Positions 11,798 through 21,510 of a stretch of 64,000 nt of DNA are shown here, piece by piece. A program made the position numbers and the translations under genes. The stretch's first letter is position 1, and every line of letters begins with the position of its first letter. This DNA is from Flammula alnicola (lineage: Eukaryota; Basidiomycota; Agaricomycetes; Agaricales; Strophariaceae). Location: contig JADNRV010000004.1 in NCBI GenBank assembly GCA_015499995.1, positions 434,001-498,000 on the forward strand, written 5' to 3'. The notes beneath the pieces are model-generated. The model was not told the origin of the DNA. It was given only the letters and a program-made list of their open reading frames with translations, and did no database searches.

Positions 11798-12120
11798 ACT
11801 GTCCAAGGTTAGGTGTTCAAGTGGCAACAAGTTTTAATCTCCTCCGTCTTTAATCAATGTTTTAATCTCATGTGATGTTTAATCACCTACGTGTTTAATC
11901 AGAGCCATGTTTTGCACCTGTCATTATTTACCGGCTGTAATCAGTATTTAAATCTATGTTTAATCACTGATATAAGTAGATTTTTTGCTGTTTAAACACT
12001 TTTATGCACCGTCTGTACTACCTCTAATGGTATCACTACTTTAACATATGTTTTAAACGTAATTTAAACTGTTTAATCACACCGCCTTACTTAAGGTCTG
12101 ATGTTTAATTAATATCCATA
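11798..12120. repeat. Cluster of TTTAATC motifs, possible subterminal repeats of the KDZ element
   Basis: About nine copies of TTTAATC or its close variants lie between 11830 and 12115 in both orientations, irregularly spaced, in otherwise non-coding AT-rich DNA just after the transposase stop. Short clustered motifs near element ends commonly serve as transposase binding sites. The matching left end is outside the window, so the terminus cannot be placed. Confidence 0.4.
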
Positions 12121-12470
12121 TGGTTACGGATGGTACTTTAATATGTACGGCGAGCGCAGAATACAATTACAATCTACGAGATGATTTCATTACTTTTACC
12201 AAACTCTAACCTGACCCATAGAACATGACTGTTATTGAACCTTTACATGATGTTACTGGGACATATATTTGAGAAAATGTTGCCATCAAATCAGTCTGCA
12301 ATCGTCTGACCGATACATGACTGAAATGCAGAAACCGGACTCCGAACGAACATATACGTGAGTCAGCCGGACTTTTGTGATTTACTGAGAGTCACTAGTC
12401 AATTTTGATTGACTTTTGACTGATCAAACACGCAACAAACACGCACTTCAAAGCAGCCGCACATGACCCA
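12121..12470. other. Non-coding spacer
   Basis: No gene or clear repeat seen. The right end of the KDZ element must lie here or just before. The stretch CTAGTCAATTTTGATTGACT (about 12396-12415) is a short inverted repeat but is not clearly an element end. Confidence 0.4.
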
Positions 12471-13254
12471 TACACACGCAGCACCAGGACCTCCGAAAAT
12501 ACCCTGGTAGGTCAGATACAAAAAACCAAAAATTTCTGGGTTTTTGGGTGAACAAAATTTTTCATTTTAGGGCCTGATTTCGGGTGAATTCCCAACCTGA
12601 CCTCCAAAATTTCGCAATTTCGGGTGAACAAAATATCTGACCTCGGTTTTGCTCATATAATTAATTGGTGATTTTAAATCATTTATTAATCATAAGCCTC
12701 ATCGTTTCACACACTTCTTATCATTATCTTAGTCTACAAATTGTTGACATTCTTCTTCTTTCACGTATTGCATTGTTCTAACAATTTGCAGAGGAGGTGC
12801 CATCAAGTACATTTTGCATATGGGTCATTGGCCCAAACCTATTAATAACCTGCCGGTTCCGGAGTTCCGGTCATTGGTTGTCGACGGCAGTCGGGTGAAC
12901 AACATCTGACCTTGGACGGTAGGGCCGACTTTTGGGTGACACAAGGGGCAAACCTTGGGGCGGTCCATTTTGGACCGCCCTTGAAGCGGTTGGCCTGCGG
13001 TTGGCCTGCGGTTAGCCTGTGGTTAGGTGTATTTCATATAACGACTTACGTGATATGCGTGAATCCAAATAACATATGCGTGATGTCTGAACGGTCACGT
13101 GGTTGGGACACCATCTGCAAAAGACAAAGGAAATGCGCGACACGACGTGCTAGGGCCATTTTAGTGCTGCAATGAGGCTGCCTACGTCGACATGTGTTCT
13201 GTATTTCACAAATCCAATTTTTTTTACTTTTGCATTTGTACCCCCACTGCTCTC
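12471..13254 (+). repeat. 5' non-coding end of a second Plavaka-like element
   Basis: This stretch leads into the accessory gene at 13255 much as the left end of the Plavaka element at 42978 leads into its own. It holds short repeated motifs: GGGTGAAC about five times, ATCTGACC or close, and GCGGTTGGCCT twice with degenerate copies (13000-13025). A palindrome, GGGCGGTCCATTTTGGACCG, lies near 12960. These resemble transposase-binding repeats. I could not place the exact terminus or a partner inverted repeat. Confidence 0.45.
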
Positions 13255-14290
13255 ATGGCGAATATTCATGCTTCCTCGGATGCCCCAGATGTCCCAATGG
13301 ACGGCCCCTCTCAGATGCTTGTAACTACACAGCCACAAGCCAGCTCCTCCGGGTCTAAACGCAAGCGGTCAATTGGCGAGAATATTGCTGAGTCCAGTAC
13401 TACCGCACCGCGTGCAAAGAAATCCCGCCGTGATCGCTCAAACAAACACAAGAAGCCCAAAAGGCCAAGTGACTGGCATTTGAGAAAAAAAGAGATACCA
13501 GAAGACGCAGAGAGAACAAAGGTGTGATATCAATATTATTTTGCTCTTTTCTATTCTAATTTCAACTCTTATGTAGGCCGCACTTGAGCTCCATATCCGT
13601 ACTCTTTGGTGTCTCCCAGACCAGAATTCCGTCCCGCCAATGGTCACTGATGCCATCAAAACGACATTCAATCGACGTTTCTCCTCTGAAGCGCAGCTGA
13701 ACCGCACAGTTGCTGGCTATCTGAACGAGCATGCTACCGGCATCAATGAAGCTCGTCAAAGGGTGCAGCAGCTCCGACAATCTTTACCGGACAACAGCAC
13801 CTAGGGAATAGCATGGGTCACCCATGGGTATTTTTTCAGTGACCCACACCCACACCCACGCCAACCCATACCCATGCACCCATGGGTTTTTTGTCTATGG
13901 GTGCTTGGGTGTCGATGGGTCAGTGCTGAAATTACAGGACATTCACATCTCAGTGTTTGCTGAAATGTGTGACCAACAGTTTGTCAGTGGGTTAACTTGA
14001 TCTTCTGAGTCAACCACCACTTCCATCCCTCTACATGTCTTCAATAATGAAAAATATTGTCAAAAATGCGGTTTTGGGCCATGGGTTATGATGGGTCATG
14101 GGTATCGCAGAGCTGACCCGCACCCATACCCATGGGCACCCATACCCATGACCCATGTGGGTATGCCTGACCCATGCACTTCCCTAACAGCACCATCTCG
14201 AATAATATCAAACGTTGTCAGCGTGAAAAGATGTTCACTTGGGTTTCGCCGGAATGTACTTTATTCGGGCTATTCCAATTTATTCTAGAA
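13255..14290 (+). pseudogene. Broken copy of the Plavaka accessory gene
   Basis: Paralogue of the gene at 43451-45065. Exon 1 (13255-13521) has a low-complexity start, basic KRKRS and KKSRRD signals, and the shared RPSDWHLRKKEIPEDAERTK ending. Exon 2 starts at 13577 with AALELHIRTLWCLPDQNSVP, matching LALEVHLRALWMLPHQNAIP of the other copy. It is interrupted after SLPDN by a 385-bp MITE. Beyond it the frame resumes as STISNNIKR, matching SSMTSNHIRR, then decays within 80 bp. The rest of the gene is missing, so this element cannot make the full protein. Confidence 0.75.
13802..14186. mobile_element. hAT-type MITE
   Basis: A 385-bp non-coding insertion with short terminal inverted repeats: TAGGGAATAGCATGGGTCA at the left and TGACCCATGCACTTCCCTA at the right. 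It is flanked by a perfect 8-bp direct repeat ACAGCACC (13794-13801 and 14187-14194), the length made by hAT transposases. The interior is filled with ACCCATGGGT-type palindromic units. It splits the accessory gene copy exactly at the duplication. No transposase is encoded, so it depends on an element elsewhere. Confidence 0.85.
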
Positions 14291-14394
14291 ATTAGTTCCA
14301 AATGCAAATATCTCAACTTATGTAGTAAATGAGATAAATTAAATTTGACTTGGAGCTTAAAGGGTTAGCCTAGTTGACAGTAAGTTCTTTGTAG
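14291..14394. other. Short AT-rich spacer
   Basis: Follows the decayed accessory-gene tail; nothing recognisable. Confidence 0.4.
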
Positions 14395-14850
14395 TCAAAC
14401 AAAGAGTTGTAAGATGAAAGATGTAAGATGTAAGAAGTTAATGAAGGAACTTCTTATTAGATAGACAGAGAGACGTTGAGCGTAGTTAAGTAAGAAGTAA
14501 ACAATGGAACTTCTTATTAGACAGAGAGATGTAGAGCGTAGATGTAAGAAGTAAATACGAAGGGACTTCTTAATAGACAGAGAGACGTAGAGTGTAAAGA
14601 CATAAGAAGTAATACGAAGGGACTTCTTAATAGACAGAGAGACGTAGAGCGTAAAGACGTAAGAAGTAATACGAAGGGACTTCTTAATAGACAGAGAGAC
14701 GTAGAGCGTAAAGACGTAAGAAGTAAATACGAAGGGACTTCTTAATAGACAGTAAGACGGAGAAGTAGCGGTATACTTCTTATAAGTGACGTTAAGTAAT
14801 TCGGAAGACGATAAGACTAAAGAAGTAATGATATACTTCTTTGAATTCAA
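14395..14850. repeat. Tandem repeat, about 57-bp unit, about six copies
   Basis: Each unit contains GGGACTTCTTAATAGACAG, then AGAGACGTAGAGCG and GTAAGAAGTAA. The middle copies (about 14560-14760) are nearly identical and the outer ones diverged. The minus-strand open frame through it is a by-product of the repeat. Confidence 0.85.
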
Positions 14851-15133
14851 TAGACGATAAGTTCAACTCTTAGTTGAACTTGTATATACAGATAGACTTA
14901 GATTCGCGCTAGTCAATTGATAACTTTAAGTGGTAATTGGTATGATGATATTTCAAGGGGAAACGGTCAGTTATTTATACTAATTCTATCTAGTGGCTGT
15001 GCTAGGACTTTAATGTGCTTTGAATAAGCGCCGAGAGTGTTATTGGTAAGATTATTACTCATCTGCACAGTTATGATTATCAAGCGCGCAGCTTTGCACA
15101 GTCAAGCTTACCAAGCCCTCAGTTATGCTTATT
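14851..15133. other. Spacer between repeat blocks
   Basis: AT-rich, no gene seen. A short inverted repeat, AAGTTCAACTCTTAGTTGAACTT near 14860-14882, is present but has no clear role. Confidence 0.35.
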
Positions 15134-15450
15134 GAGCGCTTATCAAGCACATGGGTATGATTACTGAGCGCTTATCAAGCACATGGGTATGATTACTGAG
15201 CGCTTATCAAGCACATGGGTATGATTACTGAGCGCTTATCAGCACATGGGTATGATTACTGAGCGCTTAGCAACTGCTCATGGGTACAGTTTCTTGAGCG
15301 CTTAGCAACTGCACGGTTGTGATCATTTGAGTGCTTACCGTTTGTATGGTTACAGTCATCTGAACACTGAGCGACTGCCTGGATACGGACATCGGAGCAC
15401 TGAGCGACTGCATGGTTACGGTCATCTGAGCACTGAGCGATTGTGCAGAT
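15134..15450. repeat. Tandem repeat, 32-bp unit, with degenerate continuation
   Basis: About four nearly identical 32-bp units containing GAGCGCTTATCAAGCACATG and GGTATGATTACT run from about 15134 to 15265. More diverged units sharing GAGCGCTTAGCAACTG or GAGCACTGAGCGACTG continue to about 15440. No coding potential beyond the repeat itself. Confidence 0.85.
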
Positions 15451-15796
15451 GTCTCTCTGTACACATAGTATTGTTTAGGTAAGTGTCCCATCATGTGATT
15501 ACAATAATATTATTATTTTGCTAAGTGAAGGTGAGCGGTTTGATTCAGAGTTTCACTCCAAACAAAGTCAGCGCCTGACAGCGTTCCCGCGCTTGCCACC
15601 TTTAACATAACTGGTTGTATTGGGCAAAATACTAACTACTTGCCTGAAGTCCAGAGTGAGTAACTAAGGACTTCTGGCAAATGTCAAAAGACTTTATATA
15701 CAAAATAGAAAGGATCTAGACATGATCTGGAGATCATCTAGAACTTGATAAGAATCTAATCTACAAATGCACAACAAGTGAAAAGGAGGAAGTGCA
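15451..15796. other. Non-coding stretch, nothing recognised
   Basis: No convincing frame, RNA gene or element end seen. Confidence 0.35.
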
Positions 15797-15862
15797 GATA
15801 AGAGATAAGATAAGAGATAAGATAAGATAAGATAAGATAAGATAAGATAAGATAAGATAACT
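15797..15862. repeat. GATAAG/GATAA microsatellite
   Basis: About ten copies of GATAAG, with a GAGATAAGATAA irregularity at the left. It abuts the broken 3' side of a minus-strand LINE and makes that reading frame continue as a false Leu-Ser-Tyr repeat. Confidence 0.9.
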
Positions 15863-16920
15863 TGGAGACATGTGTAAGCAGTTTTAACAGCATGGCATCC
15901 GTAAAAATAACGACACAATTAACATCGGGATACCGAATGGCATTCGCGATGGCAATCCTGACGGCAAAGAGCTCTGCATCAGTGCTAGTAGCCCTGCCAG
16001 CAGAGTGGGATCCAGAATAAACCTGGCCATCCTCCCGTTTGATAACAACACCAGTAGTGACCTGCCACGGGCCCAGAGGCGCGCTGCCGTCTACTCCAGC
16101 ATAGATAGAATGAGGCTCATCATCGAGCTTCTCGACGAGCTTGTTAAGCATGATCTTCCATGCTGCATCAGGGTCTGCTGCATTGGAAAACTGGGGGAAC
16201 TGAGTCCACTTGAACTGGTCAGAGAACTGATCCAATAAACGATGACCAGGTCGAGCTTCTGGAGCAAAAGGCTCCATAGGTTCAATCCTGAGAGGAAGAC
16301 CATATGTGTTCTCCATGACAGCACCGAGCACCCTCGGGTGCTTGCCGACCCCCATAAACTCTGCAGACCTCACATGGGGTTCTGCTCGTTTAAGAAATGG
16401 TCCAGCCATAAGAGACCGGACTGGATGAGTATCTGAAAGGGTGGCGACACGGAACATAGCCCGATTGCGCAATCTATTCAGAAGTATAGGGATGGGGAGG
16501 AGGCCTGCAAGGGCCTCGACCCCTCCTGTAGGTGAAGTACGGAATGCACCTGTGATCCAGATAGCTGCCTTACGCTGCATGGTCATAAGGTGTTTCATGA
16601 TGCCTTTGCACTTGGCACCACGGAAATACCACATGCGAAACCCATAGGTAGCTATGGGCAGCACACATGTACGATAGAGGAGTCTCTTCTGCATGGGCAA
16701 GAGACCCCTCGTGGAGGAACCAAGCATTTTCATTGAAGTAACCGATGTCAATGCCTTGGTGGTATAATACCGCGCATGCTCATTAAAAGTCAGCTTACGG
16801 TCAGAATAAAAACCCAAGTATCACCAGAACAGCTTGGGTTTTAGGGGAGTAGCTCCAGTGTACGGGGCATAGCCCAGGTCAATGGAGGGATTTTTCTTCT
16901 TGTGTGACCAGTCGAAGTGG
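15863..16920 (-). pseudogene. LINE D, 3'-side part (RT thumb and RNase H)
   Basis: Downstream half of a Tad1-like non-LTR retrotransposon ORF2, continuing from 18549-19296 across a nested insertion. Read on the minus strand it gives NPSIDLGYAPYTG, a stop in the FW*YLGFY stretch (near 16820), FNEHARYYTTKALTSV, the post-RT region, and an RNase H start with YAGVDGSAPLGPW and STDAELFAVRIA. It ends inside RNase H at VVIFTDAM and runs into the GATAAG microsatellite, so the RNase H C-terminus, zinc-binding tail and poly(A) are lost. Not functional. Confidence 0.85.
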
Positions 16921-18507
16921 AGGCGGACTTGTGGGCAATGCATTGTTCCACCCCGCTGGTCTGGAGGAACTGGAGCCTTTTGCTCCGGACGCCAGGCCTG
17001 GATATCGTCTAATGGACCGGCATGCGAGCCGGTTTACATGGATGGCTAAACCCCGTATCAGCAGGGCTGAAGACCCTGATGCTGCGTGGAGAATTATACT
17101 GGATAAACTCATCGAAAAGTGTGACGATGAGCCAGGTACCGCATATGCTGGTGTCGACGGCTCGGTCCCTCCGGGGCCCTGGCAGGCCGCCAACGGCATT
17201 GTTATCAAGCGGCAGGGCGCTCTGGTGTTGGCCAGATGTCACTCTTCTGGACGAGCTATTAGCACTGATGCTGAGCTCGATGCCATCTCGGTGGCCATCT
17301 CCGCAATGGTAGCATTCGGAGACGTCACCAGGATAGTCATTTTCACGGATTCGATGCATGCTGCTCGAATGGCCATTGATCCTTCCCCGCATTCTCATCA
17401 GGGTTCCTCTCTGATAGTGTGTCGGACACTTGAACGATGGTTCCAAGGTGGTGGTAACCGAAAAGTCGTCTTTGCAGAGTCGCCCTCCGACATGGAGTGG
17501 GACATTCATCAAGAGGCTCATGACCTCGTCCTTGGGTTTCCGGGCGTACCTGTTGCACCGGATACTCCTCTATCTATCGCTTGGCTTAAGAATAAAGCCG
17601 ACACTGTAGCGCGGGATGCCTGGTCGACAGAGGTCGACGAGGTCCCCAATTTACTTGGCTCCGACTTCTTGGAGTTAGAGGATCTAAAGGGTAATCCTCT
17701 CCGTCCGACCCCCGTTCGCGGCGGGCCGTGGCTTGAAGTGGGCGGCCGCAACTCTCAGTTGTTCGCCCGCATGTGCCCTGCTATCACGAATCATGCTCCG
17801 ATCGGCTCGTACTACGAGCGGTTCAAAATCGAAGATCCACTTGCTCTCGGTTGTACGTGTGGGGTTTATCCTCAGACGCGCGACCATCTCTTTGGGTGCC
17901 TGAAGCTCCCGATGCTACCTCACAGGGCCCCGCACCTAGTGTGGGGTCTTGAGAAATTTTTGACAGACAACGTTACGGTGTTTGCCTTCAACTGGCCCCC
18001 AGCCGGAGTCGGATGAGGGACTCTGGATGGGGGGTGATCCTGGGTGCGGTTGGGGCCTTGGCCCAAAACCTAGTGCCTGCAGGTGTTTTCATGTTGGACT
18101 GTTCCGGACCCGTAAGGGCGAGGGGCCTGTTCGTCGCAGGCTTCGATTGTCGGCCTTAGTGGGCGGCTTTTGGCACGATATCCCGTGGAGGACCCGCATT
18201 GGTGTAACGAGGACGTCGAGTTTGCCGAATAAGTGGGGAGAGCCGGGCAAGCTCTGACTTCATCTGGGTGACCCCCTTGTCCACCCTTTTAATCCATATC
18301 TACCTTATGTTCGGTAGCGTTAACAACGCCGCGCGTTTGTATTTCCTGGGCTGCGAGGTCCGTTATTTGGGTTTCAGGCTGCTGCGCAGTCTCACATGCT
18401 CCCCTGCGAGCAACCAATTTCTTTCTTTTGCGATGGGTGTTGTAGCGTACTCGTTTGTATTAGTTAGAGTCCGAGCTGCGTTCGAGTTTCGGAATATAAA
18501 CTGTTGA

Positions 18508-18548
<41 letters not shown>
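16921..18548 (+). mobile_element. LINE E, 5'-truncated Tad1-like copy
   Basis: A dead-on-arrival LINE insertion in LINE D. It starts within the region before RNase H (ELEPFAPDARPGYRLMDR), keeps RNase H (AGVDGSVPPGPWQAANG, STDAELDAISVAIS, IVIFTDSMHAARM) and the zinc-binding tail (CTCGVYPQTRDHLFGC). ORF2 stops at 18016. A 3' UTR of about 495 bp ends in roughly 37 A residues. It is flanked by a 13-bp target duplication CCAGTCGAAGTGG (16908-16920 and 18549-18561). The intact tail and exact duplication indicate a young insertion, in the opposite orientation to its host LINE. Confidence 0.93.
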
Positions 18549-18550
<2 letters not shown>

Positions 18551-19296
18551 AGTCGAAGTGGAAGACCTCTGACTTGTCATGCTCAAGAGCGAGTGCAAAC
18601 CTCGTAAAGAGGTCGAATATAATAGCATATGCCATGGTAAGCATAGCGTTATTCCCTTGAAGTGAGCCACCCTGAGTAATCAAGGTGCCATCATCTACAT
18701 ATGAGAGCAAGTCGACCTGCTGAGGAATTTCCCCAGCGGCACGCTGCTCAAACAAACACATAATAGGTGAAAGATAGAGGGCAGAAAGGACCGGCGACAA
18801 TGCCGACCCTTGTCCAACCCCCACATCTGCCTGAAGAGGGTCTGACAGAAAGGAATTCCATGTATACCGTGTTTTCCTATCTATCAGATAAGATGCAAAA
18901 AACTTGACTACCAGCGGTGGAAAGCCAAGCTTCTGAAGAATAATCACGAGAGCGTCGTGATTGAGAGAGGGGAAGAACTGAGCGAGATCGAAGGCGACCA
19001 CGCTAGTCTTCATTCCTCTGGTCCACCCAGCGCGCACTAAGTGCATAAGGTATAGACCGGCATCCTCAATGGAGCGCTGGCGAACGCCCCCAACCTGGTT
19101 GGGATGAAAAATGTCCAGATTGACAGCGTCAAACTGGATGCGATTCGAGATCATCTTCTCGACAAGTTTACTGAGGGTGTTCAAGAGCACAATGGGTCTG
19201 AACGCCTTCAGGGCAGAGTAGGAGGGTTTATTCAGCTTTGGAATAATGACCGAGAGGGACTCCTTAAATACTGATGGCCAGTAGCCCACACGCATC
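18549..19296 (-). pseudogene. LINE D, 5'-side part (reverse transcriptase)
   Basis: Minus-strand Tad1-like reverse transcriptase core. In order it shows VGYWPSVFKESLSVIIPK, FRPIVLLNTLSKLVEKM, FDLAQFFPSLNHDAL, GVGQGSALSPVLSALYL, and the catalytic LLSYVDDGTLI. It ends at HFDW, where LINE E is inserted, and continues at 16920. The 5' side is cut at 19296 by the start of LINE C, so the endonuclease and ORF1 are absent. It is a fragment, not a working enzyme. Confidence 0.9.
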
Positions 19297-19416
19297 ATCT
19301 CTCCTTTTCCAGTAACTACTACGGTCGACCGTGGGAACAAGTACAGCAACCAGCAACATCGTCCCCCACAGCTTCACACCGTCGAGCGCTCTTGGGCGCT
19401 CTGTTACTAGCAAGCA

Positions 19417-21510
19417 ATGCCGCCCAAATCCAATCCGAATCCCAAAGGTGGTGGCGATCGATCTACCCGATCGCCCGCCACACCTGCTCTCGTCGATCCG
19501 CTGGTTGGTTTATCCCCAGCGGAGAGACTCGCTGTTCAGCAGGCCGCCCTCGCAAGGATGGCCCCTTCTACCACTGCGTCTGTCCAGGCAGCGCAGTCTA
19601 CTGCATCTCCCTCTCCCCAGAGGCAGGTGTATGCATCCCCAGTTCCTCAGCAGACGAGGCAACTTACTCCGAGGCCCGATCATCCCAGATCGAGGTCCTC
19701 GATTATCCACGACGACAGTGAGGTGCCCTATGGCGAAGAGGGCAATCCTGGCGACGAAGACGAGGACATGTATGGGGAGGATGCCCCCCCTGCAGGCCCT
19801 TCTACCCGCGATAGCACCACCGCACCTCCGGAGACAGACGACGAGGTGATGCATCGACTCTCGGAGTCTCTCCGGATGGCATCGTCCTGGTTTCGTCATT
19901 CCGGCGGCGAGGCCTTTGATACTGCTGGTTCGGAGGTCTCTCGACCTCTCGCATCATCCATTGTTGGGTTTATCTCAGCGGTGTACTCATCTTCATGGTG
20001 GGAAGCCACTACACTCAACGTGGACGGTAATCGCACCGTCCACGAACTTACTTCGACGGTTGTGGCCTTGGTCTCCTCCCATGAGGAGACGATTCATGCC
20101 TGCACGGCCCCCATCCTCCCTGGTGCTTCCAGGTCGGGTCCCATGGACACTGACACGGACACTGGGATGTCATCCGCGACCCCCGCCCCCAGGACTAGGA
20201 AGTCCACTGGCAAGGTTAGGGCGCCGGCGTTCACAGCGCCATCTGGTGCAGAGGCACCTCCGAAGTCGCAGCCTTTGGCTGCGCCTTCGAAGGGTGCCCC
20301 TGCCCCCCGTCAGCCTCGCAAGAGGCCGGCGGACTCCTACCTGAGGCCCCCGCCTCCTATCCCCCCCAGCCAGCCGGTTATCCGTCCACCCGTCAGAGCT
20401 ATGCTCAGATGGCTGCGGCCAACCCGTTGTCCCAGAGGGACCCCGCCATGGGCCCTGGTGCCTTTGGTGGTGGACCCCCTCGTTATCCACCCGCGCCTCG
20501 AGTTCCTGCCATGCAGGCAGAGCTCTCTGGCAATAAACAATTCCTGTCGTCTCCGATGGGGCCGTCCTCTGCGAAGAAGCAGAAGACTACCCCATCGTTT
20601 ACTTCGTCTGGACCTACTCGCAAGCAGGTCCTGATCCAGTACTCTGGCCCTGGGGAGCGCCCCAAGGACAGTAAGATCGTCGAGCTTCGTGATAAGATCG
20701 ACAAAGGACTCCGAGATGCAGCCAGGACCTGCATACGAGGGTATATCTCTCGCTACCTCTGGTGTGGCTAACGAGGCCGACCTGAACGTCATCCATGGAT
20801 TCGTCCACGCTATCACTCCCACATCCGACACTCTTGACGTGTGGGTTGGGCTCCCTACCTCGAAGTCTTATCTCAAGGCTCTCGATTTACCTGCGTTCAG
20901 TGACTACAACACTAGGACCCCTACCAATGCGACAGAGGTCAAGATGGCGATGCTTGCCTCTCCTCTGTCCATGGATATCATGCTCGCGGGCCCTCCTCGC
21001 GTCATCCACAACTCGAAGGCGAGCTCTACCGCTCACGCCTTCTTCGAAATCTATGACTCGCAATCGGGTCAACGTGCGAAGCGTCTTATCAACAAGACCT
21101 TCATGTTCTGTGGAAGGGTGATCCTCATTCGCCCAACCATAGTCAGCGCCGGCGTCCCCCTCTGCACTCGTTGCTGGAGGTGGGGCCACCTGAAGAATTC
21201 CTGCAAAGCGCGCCAGCCCATCTGCGTGCGCTGCTCTGGCCCACACGAGACCGATGTTCATCGCATCGCCGCCTCGTGCTGCAAACCTCACCCGGAGGCT
21301 AAGCCCCCGACCAAAGGCACTCCGCTTGGTACGGACTGCCCCCACACTGCGCGGTGCCCTTCGTGCCGCAAAGATCATTGGGCCTCTTCGAGCCATTGCT
21401 CGTTTTGGCGACACCGCTTCGACCGTCCCTGGATCGAGGCTAAATATGCTGAGGTACATGATTTTTGGTTAAATCGTCGTCCCACCCATCGCTCACATAA
21501 CGTAGCTTAA
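19417..21510 (+). pseudogene. LINE C ORF1 (gag-like, zinc knuckles), frameshifted
   Basis: Nucleic-acid-binding ORF1 protein. It begins MPPKSNPNPKGGGDRSTRSP with a long Pro/Ser/Thr-rich disordered region. After a one-base shift near 20395 it continues YAQMAAANPLSQRDPAMGPG. A deletion of about 20 bases near 20730 (compare the LINE B copy) breaks it again, and the C-terminal third resumes at YEGISLATSGVANEADLN. That third contains CTRCWRWGHLKNSC and CVRCSGPHETDVH zinc-knuckle motifs and a Cys/His-rich end. The stop overlaps the ORF2 start as TAATG (21508-21512). Confidence 0.85.

Noticed and set aside
14395..14850. A 151-residue minus-strand frame
   Set aside because: It exactly covers the 57-bp tandem array and repeats the same peptide.
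14395..15450. CRISPR array
   Set aside because: Units are contiguous tandem repeats without unique spacers, and the DNA is clearly from a fungus.
18363..18670. Open frames containing long Phe or Lys runs through the LINE tails
   Set aside because: They are the poly(A)/poly(T) tails of inserted LINEs read as codons, not protein.
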